Shown here piece by piece: positions 1-7,381 of a stretch of DNA of 64,000 nucleotides. The DNA lies in assembly GCF_017676345.1 (NCBI RefSeq), contig NZ_JAFFZM010000004.1:248001-312000 (forward strand), read 5' to 3'. The position numbers were made by a program, and so were the translations under genes. Below the pieces are notes generated by a model. It was not told where the DNA came from. It made no database searches and saw only the letters and a list, made by a program, of their open reading frames with translations. The stretch comes from Streptomyces smyrnaeus. Lineage in GTDB: Bacteria; Actinomycetota; Actinomycetes; Streptomycetales; Streptomycetaceae. How positions within the stretch are numbered: the stretch's first letter is position 1; each line of letters opens with the position of its first letter.

Positions 1-2
1 TC

Positions 3-254
3 GCCGACATCGCCGCCGAAGTGCATCTGAGCGTCTATCACTTCGTCCGCGTCTTCCGCGACGCCACCGGCCGGACGCCGCACCGGTATCTCACCGGACT
101 GCGGATCGAGCAGGCTGGGCGGCTGCTCGCCGACACGGAGCTCACTGTCGCGCAGATCGCCGAACGCTGCGGATTCTCCAGCCCCGGCAGCCTGTCGTCG
201 GCGTTCCTGGCGCACATGGGCGTCCGACCGTCGGTGTACCGCAAGAATGCGTAG
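3..254 (+). CDS. AraC-family transcriptional regulator, C-terminal part (cut by window start)
   Basis: The frame is open from the first bases of the window, so the N-terminal part lies outside. The visible 83 residues form the two-helix-turn-helix DNA-binding domain of AraC/XylS regulators: a first HTH (ADIAAEVHLSVYHFVRVFRD), the TGRTPHRYL linker, and the second HTH (TVAQIAERCGFSSPGSLSSA) ending in the family signature GVRPSVYR. The effector domain is not visible, so the ligand cannot be inferred. The next gene starts 57 bases downstream on the same strand and could be a target. The family call is confident; the regulated function is unknown. Confidence 0.85.
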   Translation, partial: ADIAAEVHLSVYHFVRVFRDATGRTPHRYLTGLRIEQAGRLLADTELTVAQIAERCGFSSPGSLSSAFLAHMGVRPSVYRKNA

Positions 255-311
255 ACGGGTGCGCAATCGTGCGCATCCCCCCACCGGCGCACCCGGCCCT
301 AGCGTGAGGGA

Positions 312-767
312 ATGCCGTACAACTACGCCGTCACCGCACATTCCCGGGCGAACCCCGAGACCGTCTTCACCGCGCTCGTCCGCGCGGCCACCTGGCCGTC
401 GTGGTCGCCGATCGACGCCGTCGAGATCGAGGACGGCAGTGACCCCGGGGAGCGGCAGGGCGTCGGTGACACCCGGATCTTCCGTACCGGCCGGGCGGTC
501 TCCCGGGAACGCATCGTCGAGCTGGTCCCCGACCGGCGCTTCGGCTACGAGAACGTGAGCGGCCCGTTCCGCTCCTATCGGGGCACCGTGGAACTCGCCG
601 AGGCACCGCAGGGCGGTACCGACATCACCTGGTCGGCCGGCTTCGAGCCCAAGCTGCCCCTTTCGGGACCGCTGTGGCGGTGGTACCTCACCCGCTTCAT
701 GCAGCGGATGGTCGACGGCCTGGCAACCTACGCCGGCGAGACGGCTGACCGGGGCCCGGCCGGGTGA
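312..767 (+). CDS. SRPBCC (START/polyketide-cyclase-like) family protein
   Basis: A 151-residue protein of the size and pattern of SRPBCC/Polyketide_cyc2 proteins: an N-terminal strand with SRANPETVFTALVRAATWPSW, a central region containing GERQGVGDTRIFRTGR and a C-terminal amphipathic helix (LTRFMQRMVDGLATYAG). These cytosolic helix-grip proteins bind hydrophobic ligands; no reaction can be assigned. The ATG lies about 7 nt after a TAGCGT hexamer (300-305) that could be a -10 box, so the mRNA may be leaderless. It follows the AraC fragment on the same strand. Confidence 0.75.
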   Translation: MPYNYAVTAHSRANPETVFTALVRAATWPSWSPIDAVEIEDGSDPGERQGVGDTRIFRTGRAVSRERIVELVPDRRFGYENVSGPFRSYRGTVELAEAPQGGTDITWSAGFEPKLPLSGPLWRWYLTRFMQRMVDGLATYAGETADRGPAG

Positions 768-937
768 GCGCCCGCCGGGCACCCGGTCTGCTGCCCCGTT
801 CTCCCGCAATGCTCACCCAGGCGCGACGGCAGCCGTGAGGGCGATCTGGCCGGCTCCGCTTCGGGCATTCGTCTTCGAAAGCTCGGTCCGCGATGCGACG
901 CTTCGGCGCAGCGGAACGTGGCCCGGGAGCTTCGGCC

Positions 938-1720
938 TCACGGCTGCGCCTGTTTCGGCAGGGTGAGGATCTCGGCTCCGTCGTCGGTGATGGCGATCGT
1001 GTGCTCACTGTGTGCTGTCCGGCAGCCTGTCGCACTTCGTAGCGTCCACCCGTCGGCGTCGGTGACGAGTTCAGCGGTGTCCGCCATGATCCACGGCTCC
1101 AGTGCCAGCAGCAGTCCAGGGCGCAGTTTGTATCCCCGGCCGGGGCGTCCGGTGTTCGGAACGTGCGGGTCCTGGTGCATCGTCGATCCGATGCCGTGGC
1201 CTCCGAACTGGGTGTTGATCGGGTACCCGGCCTCGCTGAGGACCGTGCCGATGGCGTGGGAGATGTCACCTATGCGAGCCCCGGGCCCGGCAGCGGCGAT
1301 CCCCGCTGCCAGCGCGCGCTCGGTCGTACTGATCAGCGCGACGCTCTCCGAGGGCGCTGCCTTGCCCACGATGAAGCTGATGGCGGCGTCCGCGGCGACT
1401 CCGCGTCGGGACACGGCGAGGTCGAGTGTCAGCAGATCGCCGTCGGCGAGCTTGTAGTCGTAGGGCCGTCCGTGGAGCACGGCGTCGTTGACGGCCGTGC
1501 AGATGTAGTGGCCGAACGGGCCGCGCCCGAAGGACGGTTCGTAGTCGACGTAACAGGACTGCGCTCCCGCATCGACGATCATGCTCTTCGCCCACCGGTC
1601 GATGTCCAGCAGATTCGTGCCGACCGCGCTGCGGTTCTTCAGCGTCTGCAGGATGTCGGCGACCAGGGCGCCCGTGTCTGTGGCCCGGCTCAACAGGGTG
1701 GGGTTCAGGATCTCGATCAT
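938..1720 (-). CDS. map: Type I methionine aminopeptidase
   Basis: Removes the initiator methionine from nascent proteins in the cytosol. The 260-residue product has the MetAP fold, with metal-ligand regions in order: the Asp-containing LLTLDLAVSRRG and DAAISFIVG segments, the His of GGHGIGSTMH, and the Glu of LALEPWIM. The ATG at 1720 is chosen because it is preceded by GGAAGGG at good spacing; a frame extending to 1744 has no such site. It is divergent from a small XRE regulator, and the shared gap holds repeated operator-like sites over its likely -10 box. Streptomyces usually carry more than one map gene, so this may be an accessory copy; the housekeeping copy is expected near the secY region. 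Confidence 0.88.
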   Translation of the reverse strand: MIEILNPTLLSRATDTGALVADILQTLKNRSAVGTNLLDIDRWAKSMIVDAGAQSCYVDYEPSFGRGPFGHYICTAVNDAVLHGRPYDYKLADGDLLTLDLAVSRRGVAADAAISFIVGKAAPSESVALISTTERALAAGIAAAGPGARIGDISHAIGTVLSEAGYPINTQFGGHGIGSTMHQDPHVPNTGRPGRGYKLRPGLLLALEPWIMADTAELVTDADGWTLRSATGCRTAHSEHTIAITDDGAEILTLPKQAQP

Positions 1721-1746
1721 GCGGCGCCCTTCCGATGCAACCAATA

Positions 1747-1777
1747 ACTATACCGGCCATACTATACCGGTATTAGT
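1747..1777. promoter_or_regulatory. Divergent map/XRE promoter with repeated operator-like sites
   Basis: The 10-bp word ACTATACCGG occurs twice (1747-1756 and 1761-1770), spaced one helical turn and a half apart. The second copy is the left part of a near-palindrome, ACTATACCGGTATTAGT (1761-1777), centred on TACCGGTA. On the minus strand each copy contains TATAGT, a good -10 hexamer for map, and the right copy abuts the ATG of the XRE gene. Seen: the repeats and symmetry. Inferred: binding by the adjacent XRE protein. Confidence 0.6.
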
Positions 1778-2089
1778 ATGGGAGTCATGGTCAGGTTGCC
1801 GCTCACTCCCGCAGAGGTCGAACGTGGACAGCGCCTCGGCGCCCTCCTGCGTCGAGCCAGGGGAGAGCGCTCGATGCTCGATGTCGCGCTCGACGCACGT
1901 GTCTCACCGGAGACCCTCCGGAAGATCGAGTCGGGCCGCGTGGCCACCCCTGCCTTCCCGACCATCGCGGCGATCGCCGATGTCCTCGGCCTCTCCCTCG
2001 ATGCGGTGTGGGCCGAGATCAGCCGGCCCGAACGCGGCGCTGGACCGGCCGACGTCGGTCACCACACCCCCGGGCAGTTGACCGCGTAA
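1778..2089 (+). CDS. XRE/Cro-type helix-turn-helix regulator
   Basis: A 103-residue protein whose residues about 15-80 make one HTH_3 domain: QRLGALLRRARGERSMLDVA, then the recognition-helix stretch VSPETLRKIESGR and AFPTIAAIADVLGLSLDAVW. There is no additional sensory domain. The ATG at 1778 lies directly beside the palindrome, which suggests a leaderless or very short leader and autoregulation; an in-frame ATG also occurs at 1787. It is divergent from map, so control of that gene is the simplest inference. Confidence 0.85.
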   Translation: MGVMVRLPLTPAEVERGQRLGALLRRARGERSMLDVALDARVSPETLRKIESGRVATPAFPTIAAIADVLGLSLDAVWAEISRPERGAGPADVGHHTPGQLTA

Positions 2090-2166
2090 AGCCGCATCCC
2101 CCGGCTGCGCGTGCGTCGCAGACGTAGCAGATGTCGACAAGTGGGAAGGCGTGGGCGGCGCGGCTG

Positions 2167-3459
2167 TCAACCGATGTCCCCGGTCGGTCCGACCACGGTC
2201 GTGCGGCGGGTCGTTGCCCACAGGAGCAGGGCGGCGAGGCTGAACGCCGCGCCGAGGGCCGTCACCATCGGCCAGCCCGCCACCGCATAGGCGAGCGAGG
2301 AGCCGAGGGCACCGAGGCCGCTGCCCGCCGAGTAGAAGACCATGTAGCCGCCGATGATCCTGCTGCCCGCGTCGGGTCGGACGGCGTGGATCATGGTCTG
2401 GTTGGTGACGTGGACGGCTTGTACGGCGAAGTCCAGCAGGACCGCACCGCCCGCCAGCGCCCACAACGACTGCCCCGTCAGGCCGATCGGAAGCCAGGAC
2501 AGCGTCAGCAGGGCGAGACCGGCGCCGGTCGTGCGCTGGGCCAACCCCCGGTCGTTCCAGCGTCCGGCCACTCCTGCGGCGGCGGCCCCGGCCGCTCCGG
2601 CGAGCCCGAACGCGCCGATCGCCGTATGCGACAGCGACCACGGCGGACCGCTCAACGGCTGCGCCACGGTGCTCCACAGCGTGCTGAAGGCCGCGAACAC
2701 CAGGAGGGCGAGCGCGCCGCGGATCCGCAGCAGCGGATGCCGGACGAACAGGGTGACGGTCGAGGCCACCAGCCGTCCGTACGACATCTTTCCGGCCCCC
2801 TCGGACGGCGGCATGGCCGGCCGCAGGGTCGACGGCAGGGCGCGGCGCAGCAGCACGGCGAGCAGGGCGGTGACGCCGGCGGACACCAGGTACACCGCCC
2901 GCCAGCCGGCGAGGTCGGCAAGGGCACCGGCGGCGGCGCGGGCCAGCAGGATGCCGGTGACGATGCCGCCGGTGACGGTGCCCACGGCGCGGCCGCGCCG
3001 GGCGGGCGTGGTCAGCGCGGCCGCGGCCGCGACCATCGTCTGGGCGACGACGGCGAGCAGTCCGACTGCGGCGAGCGCACCGAGCAGCGCCGCCGCGCCC
3101 GGCGCCAGCCCGGCGCCCAGCAGAGCGAGCGCCAGCAGCCCGAGCTGTGCGGTGATCAGCCGGCGTCGGTCGAGCAGGTCACCGAGCGGAACGAGCAGCA
3201 ACAGGCCTGCCGCATAGCCGAGTTGGGTGACGGTGACGATGGTGCCGAGCAGTGCGGGGCCGAGCGCGAACCGCTCGCCGAGGGTCACCAGGAGGGGCTG
3301 GGCGAAGTAGACCGTGGCGACGGAGCTGCCGCAGGCCAGTGCGAGGAGCGGCACGAGTCGGGCGGGTGGCGACAGGTCCGGCGCCGCTGTCGGCACCGGC
3401 GTCGCGCGGTCACCGGGCCCGCTCGCCTCGTCGGCCCTGCCCGAGCACTCGATCGCCAT
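2167..3459 (-). CDS. MFS transporter (drug-efflux type)
   Basis: A roughly 430-residue integral membrane protein with about twelve hydrophobic segments. It starts with a soluble tail of about 30 residues followed by PPARLVPLLALACGSSVATV, and has a motif-A region VPLGDLLDRRRLI and a central loop rich in Pro/Ser. This is the architecture of proton-driven MFS exporters of small hydrophobic compounds. The ATG at 3459 is preceded by GGAGG with proper spacing; the longer open frame has no ribosome site. It is divergent from the HxlR gene, with twin palindromes in between, so it is probably repressed by that regulator. The substrate is unknown. Confidence 0.85.
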   Translation of the reverse strand: MAIECSGRADEASGPGDRATPVPTAAPDLSPPARLVPLLALACGSSVATVYFAQPLLVTLGERFALGPALLGTIVTVTQLGYAAGLLLLVPLGDLLDRRRLITAQLGLLALALLGAGLAPGAAALLGALAAVGLLAVVAQTMVAAAAALTTPARRGRAVGTVTGGIVTGILLARAAAGALADLAGWRAVYLVSAGVTALLAVLLRRALPSTLRPAMPPSEGAGKMSYGRLVASTVTLFVRHPLLRIRGALALLVFAAFSTLWSTVAQPLSGPPWSLSHTAIGAFGLAGAAGAAAAGVAGRWNDRGLAQRTTGAGLALLTLSWLPIGLTGQSLWALAGGAVLLDFAVQAVHVTNQTMIHAVRPDAGSRIIGGYMVFYSAGSGLGALGSSLAYAVAGWPMVTALGAAFSLAALLLWATTRRTTVVGPTGDIG

Positions 3460-3476
3460 GGGTACGCCTCCCAATC

Positions 3477-3493
3477 GGTTGCATCTTGCTACC
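3477..3493. promoter_or_regulatory. HxlR operator, copy 1 (GGTNGCANNNTGCNACC)
   Basis: GGTTGCATCTTGCTACC is a 17-bp palindrome with 7-bp arms (one mismatch pair) around a 3-bp centre. A second copy of the same pattern lies 38 bp away, centre to centre. The site sits just upstream of the MFS start, where a repressor would block the promoter. Assignment to the adjacent HxlR protein is by position. Confidence 0.6.
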
Positions 3494-3514
3494 GGCGTGA
3501 CCGTAGCCGTACGA

Positions 3515-3531
3515 GGTAGCATGTTGCAACC
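3515..3531. promoter_or_regulatory. HxlR operator, copy 2 (GGTNGCANNNTGCNACC)
   Basis: GGTAGCATGTTGCAACC is the second 17-bp palindrome of the same consensus, on the HxlR side of the intergenic space. Two copies between divergent genes suggest joint repression of the transporter and autoregulation of the regulator. Confidence 0.6.
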
Positions 3532-3587
3532 AGCATGGGGAGAGCCGGAGAGCCGGAGACCCCGTGGAGTCCCGGGGAAGGAGCCGA

Positions 3588-4112
3588 ATGGTCGCCCGCA
3601 TCCGTTTCGACGACGACCCCTGTCCCGTCGCCCGGTCGGTGAACGTCATCGGAGACAGATGGTCGCTGCTGATCGTGCGGGACGCCTTCGACGGCAGCCG
3701 CCGCTTCAGCGAGTTCCAGCGAAGCCTGGGCATCGCCAAGAACATTCTGGCCGCCCGGCTGCGGACGCTGGAGGAGGCCGGAGTGCTGCGCGGTGCGCCT
3801 GCGTCCGAGGGCGCGTCCCACCGCGAGTACGTCCTCACGGACAGAGGCCGAGCCCTGTTTCCGGTGATCGTCGCCCTGCGCCAGTGGGGCGAGGACCAGT
3901 GCTTCGCCCCCGGTGAGCCCCACTCCCGTCTGCTCGACCGCCGTACCGGCCGACCGCTGCGTCGCCTCGAGGTCAAAGCGGCGGACGGACAACCGGTGGC
4001 GCCCCCGGACACCGCGGTGGAGAAGGTGGAGGACACGGAGAAGACCGGGCAGGCTGGGAAGACCGGGAAGAGCGGAAAGCCCGGGAGGCAGTCGAGGCAG
4101 CGCAAGCGGTGA
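3588..4112 (+). CDS. HxlR-family winged-helix regulator
   Basis: A 174-residue product. Residues about 8-100 carry the HxlR/DUF24 domain, including the N-terminal Cys (DPCPVARSVNVIGDRWSLLI), then FSEFQRSLGIAKNILAARL as the recognition region and the wing REYVLTDRGRAL. The C-terminus (about residues 135-174) is a Lys/Gly/Thr-rich low-complexity tail, unusual for the family. The ATG at 3588 follows GGGAAGGAG with a 4-nt gap; an upstream GTG/ATG lacks this. The conserved Cys suggests possible redox or electrophile sensing, as in several HxlR proteins. It is divergent from the MFS exporter. Confidence 0.87.
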   Translation: MVARIRFDDDPCPVARSVNVIGDRWSLLIVRDAFDGSRRFSEFQRSLGIAKNILAARLRTLEEAGVLRGAPASEGASHREYVLTDRGRALFPVIVALRQWGEDQCFAPGEPHSRLLDRRTGRPLRRLEVKAADGQPVAPPDTAVEKVEDTEKTGQAGKTGKSGKPGRQSRQRKR

Positions 4113-4171
4113 CGGGCGGAACCGCTTGACGAGGCCGGGGGGCCAGGACGTGTATCGAATGTAGATCTTGA

Positions 4172-4410
4172 ACGATGAATGATCAGGGACTGGGGCGCTC
4201 GCGCGGTGGGTTCGCCATCAAGCTGCACCTGGCCGTCGGCAGGGGCCAAGAGCCTCTGTCGATCGTGAACACGGCAGCGGAGCGCGGGGAATCGCCGCAG
4301 TTCGAACCCGTGCCGGAGAAGGCCCGCGTGCTACGCATCGGGCCGGGCCGGCCGCGCGCACGCAGCCGTGCCCAAGAAGCCCGCAGAGCATCCAGCGTGC
4401 TGGTGAATGC
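4172..4410 (+). pseudogene. IS5-type transposase remnant
   Basis: In-frame text from 4175 reads NDQGLGRSRGGFAIKLHLAV, then PLSIVNTAAERGESPQFEPV and LRIGPGRPRARSRAQEARRA. This matches the order of the conserved middle part of IS5-family (DDE) transposases, which read LGRSRGG-T-KIHL, PLS-VLT-GQ-GD-PQ and GPGRPR-RP. The upstream HTH and the C-terminal DDE residues are missing and the frame soon degenerates, so this is a dead fragment. It fills most of the gap between the HxlR and DinB genes (4113-4436); nothing else is seen there. Confidence 0.6.
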
Positions 4411-4436
4411 TGGTGAACATGGGCAGGACTCTGCGG

Positions 4437-4943
4437 CTACTCGCCGACGGCTCCGTCGATCGCTTCGCGCAGCAGGTCGGCGTGGCCGTTGTGCCGCGCA
4501 TACTCCTCGATCATGTGGGTGAGGACGTAGCGCAGCGAGATGGTCACCCCGCCGCAGTCGACGGTGTCGTCGAGGGAGGCGAACGAAGAGGCGACGGCAC
4601 GGGCACGGACGCACTCCTCATGCCAGACTTCGAACGCCTCGTCCGCGTCGGCGTCCTCGACATGGAACTCGGCGGCCGTGCCGTCGACCTCGCCGGGCCA
4701 CAGCGGCCCGACATCCTCGGCGTTCAGGGCGAAGCGGAACCAGCTTCGCTCGACGGACGCCGCGTGGCGTACCAGGCCCAAGAGGGTGAGCTGTGAGGTC
4801 GGGATCGCCCTCTGTTTCAGCTGTTCGCCGGTCAGCCCTTGGCACTTCATGGCCAGGGTGGCCCGCTGGTGGTCGAGGAACGAGGTGAGCGACGCGCGGT
4901 CGTCGGCCACCTTCGAGGGAGGTGTGCGCTGGTCATCGTTCAC
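4437..4943 (-). CDS. DinB/DUF664-family protein
   Basis: A 168-residue four-helix-bundle protein of the DinB/YfiT superfamily. Helix 1 reads RASLTSFLDHQRATLAMKCQ, followed by LVRHAASVERSWFR and VSLRYVLTHMIEEYARHNGH, whose His residues sit where family members bind a divalent metal. Actinobacterial members are often thiol (mycothiol)-dependent transferases or hydrolases, but the substrate here is unknown. The GTG at 4943 gives the usual DUF664 N-terminus (VNDDQRTPPSK); the frame continues upstream without a plausible start. It stands alone on the minus strand. Confidence 0.8.
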   Translation of the reverse strand: MNDDQRTPPSKVADDRASLTSFLDHQRATLAMKCQGLTGEQLKQRAIPTSQLTLLGLVRHAASVERSWFRFALNAEDVGPLWPGEVDGTAAEFHVEDADADEAFEVWHEECVRARAVASSFASLDDTVDCGGVTISLRYVLTHMIEEYARHNGHADLLREAIDGAVGE

Positions 4944-5152
4944 CGCACAAGGATGGCAAGGACACCTTTCCACTGGCCACCCCGCGCGCGCCCTCCCCGT
5001 CGGGCACGAGATCTCCGAGGGCGTCGAGCCGGCATCACGGCTCGACGCCGGCTCGACATCGAGGTGGCTGTCACCAGGGCTGTCGCCAGGTAAGGCGATG
5101 GCGGCGCGTGCTCGTACCGCGCCTGGGCTCGCCCGGCTTGCGCATCGGAGCG

Positions 5153-5899
5153 TCAGCTGTGGGTGAGGGTGCGGTCCAGGAGGGGGAGCAGGCGGTCCCA
5201 ATGAAGCTGCAGCGCGGCGGGGTCGAAGGCGTCGGTGTCGGACATGGTGAAGCCGTGGACGGTGCCGGGATAGATCTCGGAGGTGTACTGGACACCCGCG
5301 GCGTCCAGAGCCTGGTTGAGCTCGGCCAGGGACTCGGGCGTCATGTCCGTTTCCGCGTGGCCGAGGTGGACCTGGGCCGTGAGCGGGGAGAGAAGGCGTC
5401 GCAGGTCGTCGGGCCCGTCCGCGCCCACTGGGCCGTGGAAGCTGGCGACGGCGGCCACCTGGTCGGGGTGGGCGGAGGCGGTGCGCAGCGCCAGGAGTCC
5501 GCCTATGCAGTAGCCGGTCACCGCGACCGGTCCGGCCGCCACCTCGGGCTGGGCGGTGAGGAAGCTGAGACAGGCGTCGGCGTCGCTCAGGATGCGCTCG
5601 GCGGTGTGCGCCTCGATCAGGGGCATCAGTTGGGCGATGGTCGCGGGGCGGACGTCTTCTCCGATGTGCTCGGGGAGTTCGATCACCGGTGTCGGACCGT
5701 GCCGGTAGAAGAAGTTGGGGACGAGTACGTAGTACCCGTGGTCGGCCAGTTCGCGGGCCATCTCCCGTAGCACGGGACGGATACCGAAGGCGTCCGCGTA
5801 CATCAGCACCCCCGGGTGCCGCCCGTCACCGTCGGGGAAGGCGGCGAAGGCGTCGGCGCGGCCGTCCGGGGTGGGAATCTGCACTGTCTTGTCGGGCAA
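5153..5899 (-). CDS. Dienelactone hydrolase family protein
   Basis: A 248-residue alpha/beta hydrolase of the DLH family. The nucleophile motif is GYCIGG, with Cys in place of Ser as in dienelactone hydrolases; the acid lies near HAETDMTPE, and the catalytic His is in TVHGFTM near the C-terminus. The start is TTG at 5899, preceded by GGAAGGA with 5 nt spacing and giving LPDKTVQIPTPDG; the frame upstream lacks a convincing start. It is divergent from a MarR regulator with two palindromes in the gap, so it is likely induced by a ligand, perhaps an aromatic or lactone. The exact substrate is not readable. Confidence 0.85.
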   Translation of the reverse strand: MPDKTVQIPTPDGRADAFAAFPDGDGRHPGVLMYADAFGIRPVLREMARELADHGYYVLVPNFFYRHGPTPVIELPEHIGEDVRPATIAQLMPLIEAHTAERILSDADACLSFLTAQPEVAAGPVAVTGYCIGGLLALRTASAHPDQVAAVASFHGPVGADGPDDLRRLLSPLTAQVHLGHAETDMTPESLAELNQALDAAGVQYTSEIYPGTVHGFTMSDTDAFDPAALQLHWDRLLPLLDRTLTHS

Positions 5900-5930
5900 G
5901 GTCGTCCTTCCGTGGAGTCCGCCCCGCCAG

Positions 5931-5947
5931 CGTTGGTCCCACCAACG
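5931..5947. promoter_or_regulatory. MarR operator, copy 1 (CGTTRGTNNNACYAACG)
   Basis: CGTTGGTCCCACCAACG is a perfect 7-bp-arm inverted repeat with a CCC centre, upstream of the hydrolase. A sister site of the same pattern lies 43 bp away. Seen directly; the MarR link is inferred from position. Confidence 0.65.
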
Positions 5948-5973
5948 CCTTCGAGGCGCGAGTGAACGTACAT

Positions 5974-5990
5974 CGTTAGTGGGACTAACG
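5974..5990. promoter_or_regulatory. MarR operator, copy 2 (CGTTRGTNNNACYAACG)
   Basis: CGTTAGTGGGACTAACG has perfect 7-bp arms around GGG and lies 14 bp before the MarR GTG start, where binding would autoregulate the regulator. It is the sister of the site at 5931-5947. Confidence 0.65.
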
Positions 5991-6004
5991 CAACGGATAG
6001 GGTT

Positions 6005-6493
6005 GTGACCGTGGACGGAGATCAAACTGCGGACATGTCCGACGACGGCGCGCGCAAGACGCCCGACAGGCTGCGGCGGCGGGCGAGCCGATTGTTGTCG
6101 CAGCTCACCATGCGGTCGGACCGGCTGATCAACGAGGGGCTGGCCAGGGCCGACGGCCGCAAGTGGCACTACGCTGTGCTCGCCTCACTGCAGGAGTACG
6201 GGCCGGGTAGCCAGGCGGAATTGAGCAGGCGCTCCGGCATCTACCGCAGCGACATGGTCGGCGTCGTCAAGGAATTGGCCGAGCGTGACCTCGTCGAGCG
6301 GGTACCGGATCCCGACGATCGGCGCCGCAACGTCATCACGATCTCCGTCCGGGGCCGCCGCCGACTACGCCACCTCGACAGGATCCTGGACGACCTCCAC
6401 GACGAACTGCTCGCTCCGCTGAGTACGGCCGAACGCGACCAGTTCCTCCAGTTGCTCACTCGCTTGCTGGACCACCACACCCGGGCCTCCTGA
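6005..6493 (+). CDS. MarR-family regulator
   Basis: A 162-residue winged-helix protein. The order is typical: an N-terminal dimer helix (RLRRRASRLLSQLTMRSDRL), HTH with GSQAELSRRSGIYRSDMVGV, the wing DPDDRRRNVITISVRGRRRL with the family signature D-x-R-DRR, and a C-terminal dimer helix. The GTG at 6005 has no clear ribosome site, and a short leader after the palindrome is likely. It is divergent from the dienelactone hydrolase and probably represses it. Confidence 0.88.
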   Translation: MTVDGDQTADMSDDGARKTPDRLRRRASRLLSQLTMRSDRLINEGLARADGRKWHYAVLASLQEYGPGSQAELSRRSGIYRSDMVGVVKELAERDLVERVPDPDDRRRNVITISVRGRRRLRHLDRILDDLHDELLAPLSTAERDQFLQLLTRLLDHHTRAS

Positions 6494-6619
6494 GCCGCGC
6501 CCCCTGGACGAGGCCCTGGGTGAGGCGCCCCCGGCCACTCGCCGGGTGACGAGGAGACGAGCAGGCCCGGCGTACGCGGCACAGTGCTGCCCGGGTCGGT
6601 GGAAGCCGATTCCGGGCGG

Positions 6620-7339
6620 TCAGCCGACTGTCGCGTGGCGTGGGGCGGGGGAGGGGACGGGGGCGTGGCGGATCAGGGGGGTGCCGTATGCGGCCAGCCA
6701 CACCACCCACATCAGCCAGCCGAAGAGGCCGAGCAGCCCGAGCGGTCCGGTGTGGTCGATGACCAGCGGGGCGAGGGTCGCCGAGGTGAACAGCAGCGCC
6801 GCCGACAGGAGTCCCCATGTGCGGTGCCACGGCCGGATGAGTCCGGCCCGTCGACCGCCGATGGACAGGCCGACGAGAGCGAGCGCCAGGAAGGTGCCGT
6901 TGAGGGTGAACAGCGCGTCGTGCAGTGCCCACAGCCCCAGTGTCGCGCTGGTGTCCTGGGAGGTCGTCGACGCGATGGCCAGGCGGATCGCGATGACCCC
7001 GGCGAAGGCGGCGTTCTGCAGGACGACGCCGGCGAACCCGACCAGTGACCACGCCTCGCCGCGCGCGCTTTCCGATTGCCGCAGTGCGGCGACCGCGCCC
7101 GCGCCGAACAGCGTGGCCAGCGCCCAGGCGGCGGGAGTGAGGGCGGACCCCACGCCCACCAGGCCGCCTTCCGTGCCGAAGAACGAGGTGACTTCGGCGA
7201 TGTCGGCACCGGTGCGGGGGAGACCGGCAGGGGCCACGACCACATTGCCCATGACGATCAGGAAGGCGAACCCGAAGGCGGCGACACCGGCGAGACGGGG
7301 GAAGCTCATGGCGGTCCACCAGGCTTTTTGACGTATCAT
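6620..7339 (-). CDS. Integral membrane protein of unknown function
   Basis: A 239-residue protein with about six to seven hydrophobic segments (for example AAFGFAFLIVMGNVVV, ALVGLSIGG and LLGLFGWLMWVVWLAAYG) and an N-terminal loop containing GADIAEVTSFFGTEGG. It resembles small DUF4386-like membrane proteins, but I do not recognise the family firmly. The ATG at 7339 is 6 nt after a TATAAT hexamer, suggesting a leaderless transcript; an internal ATG at 7309 is the alternative. It is divergent from a TetR gene that probably controls it. Confidence 0.65.
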   Translation of the reverse strand: MIRQKAWWTAMSFPRLAGVAAFGFAFLIVMGNVVVAPAGLPRTGADIAEVTSFFGTEGGLVGVGSALTPAAWALATLFGAGAVAALRQSESARGEAWSLVGFAGVVLQNAAFAGVIAIRLAIASTTSQDTSATLGLWALHDALFTLNGTFLALALVGLSIGGRRAGLIRPWHRTWGLLSAALLFTSATLAPLVIDHTGPLGLLGLFGWLMWVVWLAAYGTPLIRHAPVPSPAPRHATVG

Positions 7340-7345
7340 CTATTC

Positions 7346-7376
7346 ATTATAAGGGTCGTAAAGCGAAGGGGTGCAA
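7346..7376 (-). promoter_or_regulatory. Promoter of the membrane-protein gene (TTGCAC-19-TATAAT)
   Basis: On the minus strand TTGCAC (7376-7371) and a perfect TATAAT (7351-7346) are separated by 19 nt, and the ATG at 7339 follows 6 nt later. It overlaps the leader of the divergent TetR gene, so repressor binding here could control both. The -10 is strong; the spacing is long. Confidence 0.5.
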
Positions 7377-7381
7377 GGAGC

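Noticed and set aside
2131-3519. A 462-codon plus-strand frame opposite the first MFS gene
   Set aside because: Antisense shadow; the minus strand has membrane segments, GGAGG and an operator arrangement.
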